NCBI RefSeq assembly: GCF_002246015.1
Contig: NZ_NOLJ01000002.1
Location: 259,675-323,674 of the forward strand
Direction of reading: 5' to 3'
DNA: 64,000 nucleotides
Origin: Nostoc sp. 'Peltigera membranacea cyanobiont' 210A
GTDB taxonomy: Bacteria; Cyanobacteriota; Cyanobacteriia; Cyanobacteriales; Nostocaceae
In this document: piece after piece, positions 28,990 through 39,478 of the stretch
Position numbering within the stretch: the first letter of the stretch is position 1
Layout of the letters: every line of letters begins with the position of its first letter
The notes under the pieces: model-generated
Database searches by the model: none
Told to the model about the DNA's origin: nothing
The model's input: only the letters and a program-made list of their open reading frames with translations
Made by a program: the position numbers and the translations under genes

Positions 28990-29790
28990 ATGAGTTCAGC
29001 AGAGATACCAAAAATCACAAATCAAGAAATCAAAGCTTTTGAACAAGATGGTGTTGTTTGCTTGAGAGGTTTGTTTAAAGACGTATGGTTGGAACGTCTT
29101 CGATCCGCTATTGACTGGAATATTGCCAATCCTAGTTCAATGGCTACAGGCTCTTTCCAGAGAGGCAACTTCCATCTCGATGTTTTCATGTGGACTAGAA
29201 ATGCTGATTTTCGTGCTTTTGCCTTTGAGTCTCCTGTAGCTGCAATCGTGGCACAAATACTCAAAACAGAAAAAATACACTTCTTGTTTGACCATCTGCT
29301 AGTCAAAGAGCCTGGGTCTATAAAACCGACTCCGTGGCACAATGATCAGCCTTATTGGCCCGTGCAAGGCTGGAATATTTGTTCGCTTTGGCTAGCCCTT
29401 GATCCTGTTACTAAAGAAACTGGTGGGTTGCAGTACATTAAAGGTTCGCACCAATGGCGCAAATCTATCCGTGAAAAAAATAACCTTGTAGAAGCGGTAG
29501 CTGATTCAAAATCGCTTGAATTGCTTTCTTGGGATATGGCTCCAGGTGACTGTCTAGTGCATCACGCACTGACTGTTCATGGTGCATCAGGCAACGCATC
29601 TACCAGTACACGACGACGCGCTTTGGCAACCCGTTGGGTTGGTGATGATGTCACTTACGATCCTCGCCCTGAGACGTTTATCAGTTATATCAAAAAGCTT
29701 GGCATCAAAGAAGTTAACTCAATCAACAGCCTTCACGCTGGTGCTTCTATAGATTGTGACCTTTTTCCTCAGCTTTGGCCACGCACTTAA
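28990..29790 (+). CDS. Phytanoyl-CoA dioxygenase (PhyH) family Fe(II)/2-oxoglutarate enzyme
   Basis: 266 residues from ATG 28990 (MSSAEIPKITNQEIKAFEQD); the in-frame TTG at 28954 is less likely. Iron ligands His117 and Asp119 (WHNDQPYWPVQ) and His197 (LTVHGAS) form the facial triad; Arg209/210 is placed to bind 2-oxoglutarate. DGVVCLRGLF at the start is the PhyH hallmark. These enzymes hydroxylate, halogenate or desaturate small molecules or tethered substrates. It lies 171 bp after the short peptide gene and converges with the large NB-ARC gene. Substrate unknown. Confidence 0.9.
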   Translation: MSSAEIPKITNQEIKAFEQDGVVCLRGLFKDVWLERLRSAIDWNIANPSSMATGSFQRGNFHLDVFMWTRNADFRAFAFESPVAAIVAQILKTEKIHFLFDHLLVKEPGSIKPTPWHNDQPYWPVQGWNICSLWLALDPVTKETGGLQYIKGSHQWRKSIREKNNLVEAVADSKSLELLSWDMAPGDCLVHHALTVHGASGNASTSTRRRALATRWVGDDVTYDPRPETFISYIKKLGIKEVNSINSLHAGASIDCDLFPQLWPRT

Positions 29791-29803
29791 TATTGAGACT
29801 TTT

Positions 29804-32800
29804 TCAATCAACTGCCCCCAGAGCTTTTAGCATACTAATAGTCGCTTCAGTTAAACCTGTAACCCCCATGATGTTCATGCGCTCATAAGGTTTTTCTACT
29901 TTCAGAGTTTTTAAGCACTTGCCTGTTCTTACATCCCAAAGCTTAATTGTCTCATCTTCGCTACCACTGGCCAGAGTATGATTATCAGGGCTAAAGACGG
30001 CTGACCAAACCCAACTCGTATGTCCCTGGAAAGTTCTGAGGCATTCACCTGTGGTGACATCCCACAACCTGAGTGTGCAGTCATGACTACTACTAACTAG
30101 TTTTTGTCCATCAGCACTAAAGGCAACTGATCGTACCCAATTCGTATGTCCTTGCAAAGTTTTGATGCATTCACCTGTGCTGACACTCCATAGCTTTACT
30201 GTATGATCTACGCTGCCACTCGCTAGCGTGTCACCATCAGGACTAAAGGCAACTGACCAAACCCAATTTGTATGTCCCTGAAAACTTTTGAGGCATTTAC
30301 CAGTGCTGACATCCCACAACCTTAGCGTTTGATCCCAAGCGCCACTAACTAGCATCGTACCTTGAGGACTGAAGGCAACTGACCAGATTGCATCACTATG
30401 TCCCTGGAAAGTTCTGAGGCATTCACCTGTGGTGACATCCCACAACCTCATAGTATGGTCATCGCTGCCACTTGCCAGAGTCTGTCCATTAGGACTGAAA
30501 GTAGTTGACCATATCTGAGCATGATGTCCCTGGAAAGTTCTCAAAGCTTGACCTGTACTGGCATTCCATAGCTTCAGTGTTTTGTCTCCACCACAACTGA
30601 CTAGGGTGTTACCTTGTGGGCTGAAGGCAACTGAACATACCCAATTAGAATGCCCCTGGAAAGTTCTGAAGCATTCACCACTGCTGACATCCCACAACCT
30701 CACAGTATGGTCATCGCTGCCACTTGCCAGAGTCTGTCCATCAGGACTAAAGGCAACTGAAATTATTTGATTGGAATATCCCTGAAAAGTTCTGAGGCAC
30801 TTACCAGTGCTAACATCCCAAAACCTCACTGTCTGGTCAAAACTGCCACTGGACAAAATATTGTCTTGTGGACTGAAGGCGACTGAAAATATCCAATTGG
30901 AATGTCCCTCGCAGATTCTAAGGCATTCGCCTGTACTAACATTCCACAATCTAATTGTTTGGTCAAGACTGCCACTAGCCAGGATATCACATTGTGAACT
31001 GAAGCTGACTGAAAAGATCCGATTAGAATGCCCTTGGAAAGTTCTGAGGCATTCACCTGTGTTCACATCCCACAACTTAACTGTGTGATCCTCACTGCCA
31101 CTCGCTAGGAACTGCCCATCGGCACTGAGGGAGATTGACCTTACCCCATCAGAGTGTCCTTGGAAAGTTCTGAGGCATTCACCTGTGTTCACATCCCACA
31201 ACTTAACTGTGTGATCCTCACTGCCACTCGCCAGTAAGTAACAATCAGGACTAAAGGCAACTGATAGTACCCAATTCATATGTCCTTGGAAAGTTCTGAG
31301 GCATTCACCTGTGCTGACACTCCATAGCTTCACCGCCCGGTCATCACTGGCACTCGCCAGTAAGTGACAATCAGGGCTAAAGGCAACTGACCAAACATCA
31401 TTATTATGCCCGTGCAAAGTTTGAAGGCATTGACCTGTAGTGAGATTCCATAGTTTCACAGTATAGTCAGTGCTGCTGCTAGCAAGGATACTACCATCAG
31501 AACTAAAGGCGAGTGATACGACCCAATTGGTGTGACCCTTGCAGTTAAGAATATGTTTCCCATCCGTAACTTGGTACAAGCGAATCTCACCATTAGTATT
31601 ACCCATAGCCAAAAGCTTACCATCAGGGCTAAAGGCTACTGACAAAACACCACCAAAGGTTTCAGAAAAAACAGACTTATCAAAATTGGCGTTTTGGAAA
31701 TTTACACCGTGCAATTTTAAACACCGCAAGTCTGCTTGCCAAATACTCAGATCAGAAAAATCATAGCCACTAAGATCACTCTCTAGATAACAAAGCAAAT
31801 TGAGAATATTTCCAGCTGTATAACTTTGTTCTAGCGGTGATGTCTCTCGTAGTCTTGCTAGAATTTGGGTTAGCTGATTTTCAAGATTTCTTTTGCTTCT
31901 CAAGACAGTGAGCAAACCATCTGTAACTGGCTTAAGAATGAGGCGAATTTGAATCTCCCTTACGTAGTCTTTAGCCGTCGCCTTTATCAAAGCATGACAC
32001 CTGAACAAATCAAGTTTCTGAGTTTCAATCTCCTCACAAACTACCTCTATCAATCGCTGAGTCGCATACTCCATGACGACAGGCTGTAGGGTGAAGAGTG
32101 CTGTGTTTTTCTCAACTAGCGATCGCCTTACCAGAGACTCCAGAGCCTCCAGTAAGTTTTGTGGTGGAATTGGTGATACAATATCTTCTCGTATTTCCGA
32201 TAGCGAAACTGGCTCACGATTGATTGCTAGCCAGTACATAATATCCTTCTCTAAATTTGCCAAGCGCGAAAACTGCTGGTCTAGCAAATCGCGAATGTTG
32301 CCAAAAACAGCCGTGTAATGTTGCAGAAATTCACCAACATTACCATCAAAAACATCTTGGATCGTTGTCGCTACTATCTTCAAAGCTAGGGCATTGCCTG
32401 CATAACGCTCGACTACTGCTGGTAATTCTGACTCTGAGCCAGAAAAACCTTTGGCTTCAAAGATTTTTTGCCCTGCTACTACCTCTAAACCACTAAGTTG
32501 TAATGAGCGAACAGCCAGTGTTTCTCCTCCGAGTGACGCTATGTCTTTGGGTTTTTCGCGTGAAGTCAGCACTAAGGAACTTTGATGCATAACTTGTCCC
32601 AATCGTTTGATCAGTAAGCCATAATCTTCATAGCCTTCTCGATAGCATCCAGCATAAGCGCCTGTTTGTAAAATAGTCTCTACATTATCTAATACGATCA
32701 GACAGCGCTGTTGTTGCAAATATTCAATCAGTTGTGATATTCTTCCATCTACACTTTTTGCTAAGTCAATTTCTAATACCTGCTCATTAGAGAAAAATTG

Positions 32801-33355
32801 AATTAAATTTGCCAGCAGATCAAAAAGTGGGGGAGCATTGTAAAGCGATCGCCAGATAACGTACTCAAACCATCCTTGAACCTTTTGTGATAACTTGGCA
32901 GCCAGAGAGGTTTTACCAATTCCTCCCATTCCCAACAGCGCCACTACTCGACAGCGCTCCTGGATCAGCCATTGCTCTAGTAGAGTAAGTTCATCTGTGC
33001 GTCCATAGAAAACAGATACATCCACCATCTCTCCCCAATCAATGCGCTTGGGGTTCTTCAAGTCTTCCTGCCCTTTTAAATCAGAGTCTGGGCTTGTATA
33101 ATCGCTTTTATCCAGTTCTAAATTAAACATCATAAACAAACGAACAAGCGTCCGTTTGTCAACCCCGGTTTCACGAGTAAGTATCTTTCTGAAAGTGACA
33201 GGAGTGATCCCAGCTTGTTCGCTTAATTCTTCTAAGGTAGATTTGGAGCCATTGTTTTTCCTAAATTCCCACTCAAGTTTAGCATTCTGAAGCTTTTGCC
33301 AGCCTTCACGAGTCAGTATAAGCCCACGATTGCGTTTGGGTTTCTCCGGTTTCAT
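29804..33355 (-). CDS. NB-ARC / WD40 STAND protein, copy 1
   Basis: 1183 residues. N-terminal helix-turn-helix-like domain (about 1-85, [19 protein letters not shown]). NB-ARC ATPase follows: [16 protein letters not shown], Walker [14 protein letters not shown] (about 144-156), Walker [11 protein letters not shown], and [11 protein letters not shown] as the sensor region. Then a winged-helix/helical arm (to about 560), a pentapeptide-like [20 protein letters not shown] stretch, and 14 WD40 repeats (about 585-1150), i.e. two seven-bladed propellers. The C-terminal tail is [16 protein letters not shown]. No separate nuclease or protease effector is visible. Such proteins sense a ligand with the propellers and oligomerise with ATP; cellular role unknown. 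A paralogue lies at 34182. Confidence 0.93.
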   Translation of the reverse strand: MKPEKPKRNRGLILTREGWQKLQNAKLEWEFRKNNGSKSTLEELSEQAGITPVTFRKILTRETGVDKRTLVRLFMMFNLELDKSDYTSPDSDLKGQEDLKNPKRIDWGEMVDVSVFYGRTDELTLLEQWLIQERCRVVALLGMGGIGKTSLAAKLSQKVQGWFEYVIWRSLYNAPPLFDLLANLIQFFSNEQVLEIDLAKSVDGRISQLIEYLQQQRCLIVLDNVETILQTGAYAGCYREGYEDYGLLIKRLGQVMHQSSLVLTSREKPKDIASLGGETLAVRSLQLSGLEVVAGQKIFEAKGFSGSESELPAVVERYAGNALALKIVATTIQDVFDGNVGEFLQHYTAVFGNIRDLLDQQFSRLANLEKDIMYWLAINREPVSLSEIREDIVSPIPPQNLLEALESLVRRSLVEKNTALFTLQPVVMEYATQRLIEVVCEEIETQKLDLFRCHALIKATAKDYVREIQIRLILKPVTDGLLTVLRSKRNLENQLTQILARLRETSPLEQSYTAGNILNLLCYLESDLSGYDFSDLSIWQADLRCLKLHGVNFQNANFDKSVFSETFGGVLSVAFSPDGKLLAMGNTNGEIRLYQVTDGKHILNCKGHTNWVVSLAFSSDGSILASSSTDYTVKLWNLTTGQCLQTLHGHNNDVWSVAFSPDCHLLASASDDRAVKLWSVSTGECLRTFQGHMNWVLSVAFSPDCYLLASGSEDHTVKLWDVNTGECLRTFQGHSDGVRSISLSADGQFLASGSEDHTVKLWDVNTGECLRTFQGHSNRIFSVSFSSQCDILASGSLDQTIRLWNVSTGECLRICEGHSNWIFSVAFSPQDNILSSGSFDQTVRFWDVSTGKCLRTFQGYSNQIISVAFSPDGQTLASGSDDHTVRLWDVSSGECFRTFQGHSNWVCSVAFSPQGNTLVSCGGDKTLKLWNASTGQALRTFQGHHAQIWSTTFSPNGQTLASGSDDHTMRLWDVTTGECLRTFQGHSDAIWSVAFSPQGTMLVSGAWDQTLRLWDVSTGKCLKSFQGHTNWVWSVAFSPDGDTLASGSVDHTVKLWSVSTGECIKTLQGHTNWVRSVAFSADGQKLVSSSHDCTLRLWDVTTGECLRTFQGHTSWVWSAVFSPDNHTLASGSEDETIKLWDVRTGKCLKTLKVEKPYERMNIMGVTGLTEATISMLKALGAVD
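31032..31231 (-). repeat. Near-identical tandem WD40 units inside copy 1
   Basis: 31032-31105 and 31158-31231 are identical over 74 bp at an offset of 126 bp, one WD40 repeat. This marks a recent internal duplication or conversion of a propeller blade ([20 protein letters not shown] in both). Confidence 0.85.
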
Positions 33356-33775
33356 AATTTCTTAGGGAGAATTGTATTTGTAGTAATAGGCTCCTACCGC
33401 TGGCGTTTACCGAAGGGAATTCTCAGGAAATTAGAATTGTTGCAAAACAAGCTAAATAATCGATAAAACCCTGCCAGAGCAAGCATTTCAAAAATCTAAT
33501 TTTAGATAGTTAAAACGGAATAGTACACAAGACTGAGGGACTTTAGACGTTATTAAGCGACAATTCTATTATTAGCTAAGAATTGATTTTTAAATTTGTA
33601 CCCAAAATTCATGATTATATTAATAAATATCTCCTGAATTGACTTACTAGGTATTTACTCTAATGGAAAGAAATTTTAATTTCCTGTTTTTAACTTTTGA
33701 TTAATCTTGATTACATTAATCTTGATTACTCAGTAGTTTACTATATAATAGTAATTGGAAAGTCATTAAAAGTCA
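33356..33775. other. Intergenic region upstream of the first NB-ARC gene
   Basis: 420 bp. Near 33390-33420 it has GCTCCTACCGCTGGCGTTTA followed by CCGAAGGGAATTCTC, which looks like a Nostocales dispersed repeat. The remainder is AT-rich and probably holds divergent promoters for the NB-ARC and RHH genes. Confidence 0.45.
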
Positions 33776-33943
33776 ATGACAATGGCTATAAAAAATGCTG
33801 CTAATTTAACAATTCAATTTTCGCTAGAGGAGAAAATAATTTTGGAGGAATATTGTGAGAGAATGCAGCGAACAAAGAGCGATGTAATTCGAGAGATGGT
33901 AAGCACACTTAAAAAATACTTAGACAGTAGCCAAAGTCTTTAG
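33776..33943 (+). CDS. Tiny ribbon-helix-helix (CopG/Arc-type) DNA-binding protein
   Basis: 55 residues from ATG 33776 (or 53 from ATG 33782). LTIQFSLEEKIILEEYCERM then RTKSDVIREMVSTLKKYL gives the beta strand, helix, turn, helix pattern of RHH repressors, including the conserved S-D-V-I-R-E turn. It sits between two NB-ARC/WD40 genes that run the other way. RHH proteins of this size often act as antitoxins or repressors; no toxin gene follows, as the next 240 bp have no convincing frame. Confidence 0.7.
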   Translation: MTMAIKNAANLTIQFSLEEKIILEEYCERMQRTKSDVIREMVSTLKKYLDSSQSL

Positions 33944-34181
33944 TAACTTTGGAAACCCATACTTAAAAAGTAAGCTGTTGTGCATCTAATGTTCCAGAAT
34001 GAAGTCCCTAAATCTGCAAAATAGGCAGTTATATCTCCAATTTCTGCAACCAAGTGAAATACGCAATAGCTTATGGGTTTTCAAAGCTCTGTAATTTTAT
34101 ATATGCAACGAATAAATTCAAAAGCCGTCTCTTAGCTCCAGGCTCAACACAAAGTGAAGCGAAGTCAAGCCAGGGAGAAAG

Positions 34182-37100
34182 TCAATTCTCGATTGCTCCC
34201 AAAACTTTCAAAGAAGTAATAGTTGCTTGGGTTAAACCTGTAACACCAGTAATGTTCATTCCCTCATAAGGTCTTTCGTTTCTTAAAGTTTTTAGACATT
34301 CACCCGTCAAAACATCCCACAACTTTACCGTTTCATCTTCGCTGCCACTTACCAGAGTTTGACTATCTGGACTAAAGGCAACTGATCTTATCCAATGGGT
34401 ATGACCATGCAAAGTTTTGATACATTGACCGGATTGGACATCCCACAATCTTACCGTTTGATCTACACTCCCAGTAGCCAGAAGTTTACCTTCAGGACTA
34501 AAAGCGACGGACAATACCCAACTTGTGTGTCCTAACAAAGTTTTGACACATCTACCTGTGCTAACATCCCAAAGCTTCACAGTTTTATCTTTACTGCTAC
34601 TGGCTAAGGTCTTACCTTCAGGACTGAAAGCGACGGACAATACCCAACTTGTATGTCCCGACAAAATTTTGAGACATTCACTTGTGTGAATATCCCAGAG
34701 CTTGACTGTTTGATCATCACTGCCACTGGCCAGGATATTACCTTCAGGACTGAAAGCAACCGACCATACCCCATGACTATGTTCCAAAATATTCAAAACT
34801 TGACCAGTGTTGACATCCCAAAGCCTTACAGTTTTGTCATCACTGCCACTGGCGAGAATTTTACCTCCAGGAGCAAAAGCAACTGACTTTACCCAGCCAG
34901 TATGTCCCCGTAAGATGTTGCAACATTGGCAGGTGCTGGTATCCCACAGCCTCACAAGTTGATCGTAACTGCCACTTGCCAATATATTACCTTGAGGAAT
35001 AAAGGCAACGGTTCTGACTCGATTAGGGTGTTCTCGTAAAGTTTTGTAGCACTTCCCATCCGCGACATTCCAGAGCTTTACGGTTTGGTCATTATTGCTG
35101 CTAATTATAGTCTGCCCACCAGGAGCAAAGGCAACAGACCACACCCCATTATTGTAGCCCTGCAAGTTTCTTAAGGCTTGACCAGTGCTAACATCCCAAA
35201 ACCTCACAGTTTGGTCATCACTACCACTGACCAAAGTTTGACCATCTGGACTAAAAACAACAGAGCAGACCAAACTTGTATGCGCCTGCAATGTTTTAAC
35301 GCATTCTCCTGTGCAGAAATTCCATAGCTTCACAGTTTGGTCATCACTACCGCTAGCCAGAATATTACCATTAGGAGCAAAGGCGACTGACCTAACCCTA
35401 TCACTATGTCCCTGGAAAGTTCTCAGGCACTTCCCATCTGAGATACTCCAGAGTTTCACAGTTTGGTCATCACCACCACTAACCAAGGTTTGACCATCCA
35501 GATTGAAAGCAATTGAGGAAACCGAACTAGTGTGTCCCTGCAAAGTTTTGAGGCATTCTCCTGTGCGGAAATTCCATAGCTTTACGGTTTTATCACTACT
35601 AGCACTAGCGAGAATTTTACCTTTAGGACTAAAAATTACAGATAATACTGAATCAGTATGTCCCTGTAATATTTTGTAACATTTGCTATCCGGAATACTC
35701 CACAAACGCACTGCCCGATCATCGCTGCCAGAAGCTAGAATTTCACCTTGAGGACTGAAGGCAACAGATCGTACCTGTTCAGGATGTTCTGTTAAAGTTT
35801 TCAGGCATTCACCTGTGTTGACATCCCACAATTTCACACTCTGGTCACTACCTCCACTGCAAAGAATGCTACCATTCGGACTGAAGGCGATCGCTCGAAC
35901 CCAATCAATATGTCCTAGACAGGTCGAAAGTTGTTCGCCCTCACCAAAGTTTCGCCACAAGCAAATTTTGCCATTTGCGTCACTCGCCGCTAAAATTTTT
36001 CCGTTGGGGCAGAATGCTACTGCAGAAATTTTACTAAAATTTTTAGTAAAAATCGATTTAGATAAATTAGCATTTTGGAAATTGACTTGAGGTAAACTTA
36101 CACCCTGCATATCTACTTGCCAAACGCTTAGGTTAGAAAAATCATACCCTCTTAAATCTGTATTTAACTGACGAAGCAAGTTGAGAATATTTCCGCTTGT
36201 ATATCCAGGTTCCAGTGAATATTCTGTTTGCAGCTTGACTAAAATTTCATTTAAATGATTTTCTAGCTTCCTTGGGATTTTAAAAATAGTAAAAAGTTCA
36301 TCTATGACTGGCTTAATAATTAAGCGTCTTTGAGTTTCTCTAGTGTAGTCTTTCGACTGAGCTTTACTCAAAGCATAATACTTAAGAAGCACAATTTCTT
36401 GAGTTGCAATTTCTTGATAAGTTTGCTGAATTAATTTGCTAGTGACATACTCCATTACTACAGAGTGTAATGTGAAGAGTAAACCATTTTTTTCACTTAA
36501 CGTTGACTGAAATTTGTCGATGAGACTTCGCCTGATCAAAGACTCTATAGCTTCTAGTAACTTGTGTGGTATAACTAATGAAGTTAAATCTTCTTGCAAA
36601 TTGCAGAGTGATATTGACTCACGATTAATTGCCAGCCAGTACATAACCACACGTTCTAAATTAGATAAACGCTCAAACTGTTGCTCTAAAACAACACAAA
36701 TATCACCAAAAACAGATGTCTTTTGGTTCAAAAACTCAGAAATATCACCATTGAAAACATCTTGAATAGTCGTTGCAACTATCTTCAAAGCTAATGGGTT
36801 ACCAGAATAAAGCTCAATTAGTGTTTTCTTTTGGGACTCTGCTCCAAGCAAACCTTTCAGTTGAAAAATTTTTTTTACTTCTTCATTCAGACCCCTCACT
36901 TGTAATGAACGAACAGGTAGTGCTTGTCCTTCCTGTGACGCCACGTCTTTGGGTTTTTCGCGTGAAGTCAGCACTAAGGAACTTTGATGCATAACTTGTC
37001 CTAATCGTTTGATCAGTAAGCCATAATTTTCATAGCCTTCTCGATAGCATCCAGCACAAGCGCCTGGTTGCAAAATAATCTCTACATTATCTAATACGAT

Positions 37101-37757
37101 CAGACACCGCTGTTGTTGCAAATATTCAATAAGTTTTGATATTCTCCCATCTACACTTTTTGGTAAGTCAATTTCTAAAACCTGCTTGTTAGAGAAAAAT
37201 TGAATTAAATTTGCCAGCAGGTCAAAAAGTGGGGGGGCATTGTAGAGCGATCGCCAGATAACGTACTCAAAACATCCTTGAACCTTTTGCGCTAATTTGG
37301 CAGCCAGAGAGGTTTTACCAATTCCTCCCATTCCCAACAGCGCCACTACTCGACAGCGTTCCTGGATCAGCCATTGCTCTAGTAGAGTAAGTTCATTTAT
37401 GCGTCCATAGAAAACAGATACATCCACCATCTCTCCCCAATCAACGCGCTTTCGAGACTCCAAGGCTGAAAGTCTCGCCAAATCAGGATTTAACTTAAAA
37501 TAGTCTTGGGGATTTAGCTCTAAGTTAAACGCCATGAATAAATAAACTAGCGTTCGTTTGTCAACCCCTTCCTGGTTAGTAAGTATCTTTGCGACTGTAT
37601 TTGAAGTTAATCCAGCGCGTTCACTTATTTCTTCTAGAGTGTACTTGGAGCCAGATTTTTCTCGAATTTCCCCTTCAAGTTTTGCCTGCTGAAGTTTTTG
37701 CCAGCCTTCAGGAGTGAGTATAACGCCACGATTCCGTTTTGGCTTGTGCTGATTCAT
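34182..37757 (-). CDS. NB-ARC / WD40 STAND protein, copy 2
   Basis: 1191 residues with the same plan as copy 1: helix-turn-helix-like N-terminus ([19 protein letters not shown]), NB-ARC with [13 protein letters not shown] and [10 protein letters not shown], winged-helix arm, then 14 WD40 repeats and [16 protein letters not shown]. The stretch covering the Walker motifs is nearly identical in DNA to copy 1, whereas the arm and propellers have diverged, so sensing specificity probably differs. The tail [16 protein letters not shown] matches copy 1. No effector domain is visible. Minus strand, about 0.8 kb upstream of copy 1. Confidence 0.93.
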   Translation of the reverse strand: MNQHKPKRNRGVILTPEGWQKLQQAKLEGEIREKSGSKYTLEEISERAGLTSNTVAKILTNQEGVDKRTLVYLFMAFNLELNPQDYFKLNPDLARLSALESRKRVDWGEMVDVSVFYGRINELTLLEQWLIQERCRVVALLGMGGIGKTSLAAKLAQKVQGCFEYVIWRSLYNAPPLFDLLANLIQFFSNKQVLEIDLPKSVDGRISKLIEYLQQQRCLIVLDNVEIILQPGACAGCYREGYENYGLLIKRLGQVMHQSSLVLTSREKPKDVASQEGQALPVRSLQVRGLNEEVKKIFQLKGLLGAESQKKTLIELYSGNPLALKIVATTIQDVFNGDISEFLNQKTSVFGDICVVLEQQFERLSNLERVVMYWLAINRESISLCNLQEDLTSLVIPHKLLEAIESLIRRSLIDKFQSTLSEKNGLLFTLHSVVMEYVTSKLIQQTYQEIATQEIVLLKYYALSKAQSKDYTRETQRRLIIKPVIDELFTIFKIPRKLENHLNEILVKLQTEYSLEPGYTSGNILNLLRQLNTDLRGYDFSNLSVWQVDMQGVSLPQVNFQNANLSKSIFTKNFSKISAVAFCPNGKILAASDANGKICLWRNFGEGEQLSTCLGHIDWVRAIAFSPNGSILCSGGSDQSVKLWDVNTGECLKTLTEHPEQVRSVAFSPQGEILASGSDDRAVRLWSIPDSKCYKILQGHTDSVLSVIFSPKGKILASASSDKTVKLWNFRTGECLKTLQGHTSSVSSIAFNLDGQTLVSGGDDQTVKLWSISDGKCLRTFQGHSDRVRSVAFAPNGNILASGSDDQTVKLWNFCTGECVKTLQAHTSLVCSVVFSPDGQTLVSGSDDQTVRFWDVSTGQALRNLQGYNNGVWSVAFAPGGQTIISSNNDQTVKLWNVADGKCYKTLREHPNRVRTVAFIPQGNILASGSYDQLVRLWDTSTCQCCNILRGHTGWVKSVAFAPGGKILASGSDDKTVRLWDVNTGQVLNILEHSHGVWSVAFSPEGNILASGSDDQTVKLWDIHTSECLKILSGHTSWVLSVAFSPEGKTLASSSKDKTVKLWDVSTGRCVKTLLGHTSWVLSVAFSPEGKLLATGSVDQTVRLWDVQSGQCIKTLHGHTHWIRSVAFSPDSQTLVSGSEDETVKLWDVLTGECLKTLRNERPYEGMNITGVTGLTQATITSLKVLGAIEN

Positions 37758-38163
37758 AAATCATGAATACCTATTTTTTACAGCAAAAGCTTATGGACAG
37801 ACCTTTAAAAATAGTGATTCCTGTCAGTTTTGGCTCAAAGCTTGGTCATACATGGAATCAGGGCTAACAATAGAACTCTTGCATAAATATTTTGTGGTAT
37901 GATTAAGAGTTATTTAAATTTCATCTTTGGCAATTCAGATAGTAAGAGTTTATAAATTTTTTCGATAAAGTACTATCAGGCGTTCGTTAACTAAAAAAAT
38001 GGCAATAAAGGCTGTTTTAGTTATTGATTAATTACTGAAATTATTTGATAAATTTAATTTTTTAATCGATTTATATAGTTAATTCATGATTATAGATTCC
38101 TGCAATTAAAATCGACCTTAAGCCAAAACGTCGGTGACGATTCTGAGGTAAGTAATGCTTTTT
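37758..38163. other. AT-rich intergenic region upstream of NB-ARC copy 2
   Basis: 406 bp with no coding frame seen; presumably holds the copy 2 promoter. Confidence 0.5.
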
Positions 38164-38613
38164 CTATAATTTTAATTGCAATATTGACAAAATCTCTCTA
38201 ACTGGCGCTTTATCTGCTTCTAGCTTCTCTATTCTCCCTAATAGTCGTTTTGGAATATACTTGCACTTTTTAACCAGGCGATCGCCATCCTTCCAAAACT
38301 CATAGTGATACCAAGCTTGGGGATAATCTTTGCCGTGAAGGGTAATGGTTTTCCACTGAATGGAGCCACTACCTAATCCTTTGTGTCGTCTAGTTTTACT
38401 AGAGCTATCTTTACTGGGGGTTATCTCTGACTGTTTGACATCGTTACTAGGGTTATTTTTACTAGGGCTATTATCAATACCCCCCAGTAAAAGTTCCGAT
38501 ACAGGAGGCGGATGATTTTGACAGCAGTTTGAGGACTCAGATATTTCCGGAGCGCAAATTCTGGATAATTCCATAGGACTTGTCAAAAAATACCGTTGCT
38601 GTACCTGTTTCAC
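38164..38613 (-). CDS. Conserved cyanobacterial hypothetical domain, probably detached from a DnaB-like helicase
   Basis: 149 residues from GTG at 38613, or 136 from ATG 38574. The C-terminal half, KGLGSGSIQWKTITLHGKDY then PQAWYHYEFWKDGD and KKCKYIPKRLLGRIE, is a module of a type seen in cyanobacterial plasmid proteins. The first 30 codons overlap, in another frame, the end of a dnaB-like relic (ARHGETGTATVFFDKSYG), so the present start is probably secondary and this is likely the C-terminus of a broken helicase gene. Expression is uncertain. Confidence 0.5.
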   Translation of the reverse strand: MKQVQQRYFLTSPMELSRICAPEISESSNCCQNHPPPVSELLLGGIDNSPSKNNPSNDVKQSEITPSKDSSSKTRRHKGLGSGSIQWKTITLHGKDYPQAWYHYEFWKDGDRLVKKCKYIPKRLLGRIEKLEADKAPVREILSILQLKL

Positions 38614-38906
38614 CGTGCCGTGCTTTAGCCATGATGTGCCATCATTTGTAGGTAATCAACTACAACTAGCCCCAGTTTTCCCTCTTTAGCCTTAATTTGA
38701 CGGCATTCGGAAGCAATTTGTGAAACGGTGATACCCCTTGAGTCATTCATGTACAGCGGTAATTCTGAAGCAACACCGACGATTTTGGCAATGCTTGTAA
38801 ATTCCCAGTCTGCTAGGGGTTTATTACCTGAGCGATGTCTGCGGATGCGATCGCTTATAGCGGCATAGTCAATAATTCTGCTAAACCTTTTCTTAAGCAG
38901 GGATGG
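38540..38906 (-). pseudogene. Relic of a DnaB-type replicative helicase
   Basis: Minus-strand translation gives DRIRRHRSGNKPLADWEFTS, then VASELPLYMNDSRGITVSQI and KLGLVVVDYLQMM, which parallels the DnaB ATPase core (ELPIYIDDTPGLTV, GLIVIDYLQLM). A stop lies at 38625-38627; the C-terminal part ARHGETGTATVFFD continues in another frame, with a deletion between. The N-terminal and Walker A regions are missing. Likely from a plasmid or phage. Confidence 0.75.
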
Positions 38907-39123
38907 ACAAGGTTACACTTCTACATCTTAAATCTCTCGTCCACCTGAATTTGGTCATATTGGCAGTGGTTGCGATCGCAGCGCTAACATAGAGGTGAAA
39001 TGTTTTTCGTGAATCCAAGAGATTCAGAACGATATCGACTGCTGTTTTGATGTAGAACTTGTGCTGTTGCAGCATTTGTTCAAGTTGTTCCGGGGTAGCG
39101 CGTTCGCGTAACAGCAAAATCAT
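38893..39123 (-). pseudogene. Truncated DUF5674-type protein gene
   Basis: The start MILLLRERATPEQLEQMLQQ then HKFYIKTAVDIV matches, from memory, the opening of DUF5674 proteins; the family continues with a GGGEMHADCE-type core that is absent here. After about residue 32 the sequence is unrelated. The gene is therefore cut and joined to foreign sequence, next to the helicase relic. Confidence 0.55.
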
Positions 39124-39478
39124 ACAACTGAAAACCTCTGTAATATCATCAAAGCTAACTAGAAGGGCGCTCTGTTTCTTGCAACCAACTTAAAATAGTC
39201 AGCGCCAACTCCCAGGATTCGCACCACTCCCAATTAGGTAAGTGAACCAGATCAGTGCTACAGAGCCAATAACCATTCCGACTAAGCCAACTACCGAACC
39301 TAGTCGCACACTAGGTTTTTCTGCTAACGGTCGCTCTACTGCTCCTTCTGCACATGATTAAAAATCAAGGTATCAGCGTCTGTGCGATCGCTAAAATACT
39401 TGGGATTCAAATGCAGTTAAATTGCACCCCCATTTGTGAAATGCTGTAATAAGCGCAATATGTAGGGAGAGGATCTCC
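39124..39478. other. Intergenic region upstream of the molybdoenzyme
   Basis: 355 bp. On the minus strand (about 39209-39350) a frame lacking a good start reads RLGSVVGLVGMVIGSVALIW then FTYLIGSGANPGSWR and a stop, one membrane helix; it may be the remnant C-terminus of a small membrane protein. GTAGGGAGAGG before 39479 supplies the RBS for the next gene. Confidence 0.4.

Noticed and set aside
30582..31088. Plus-strand frames opposite the WD40 repeats
   Set aside because: Antisense shadows of the repeated blades in the NB-ARC gene.
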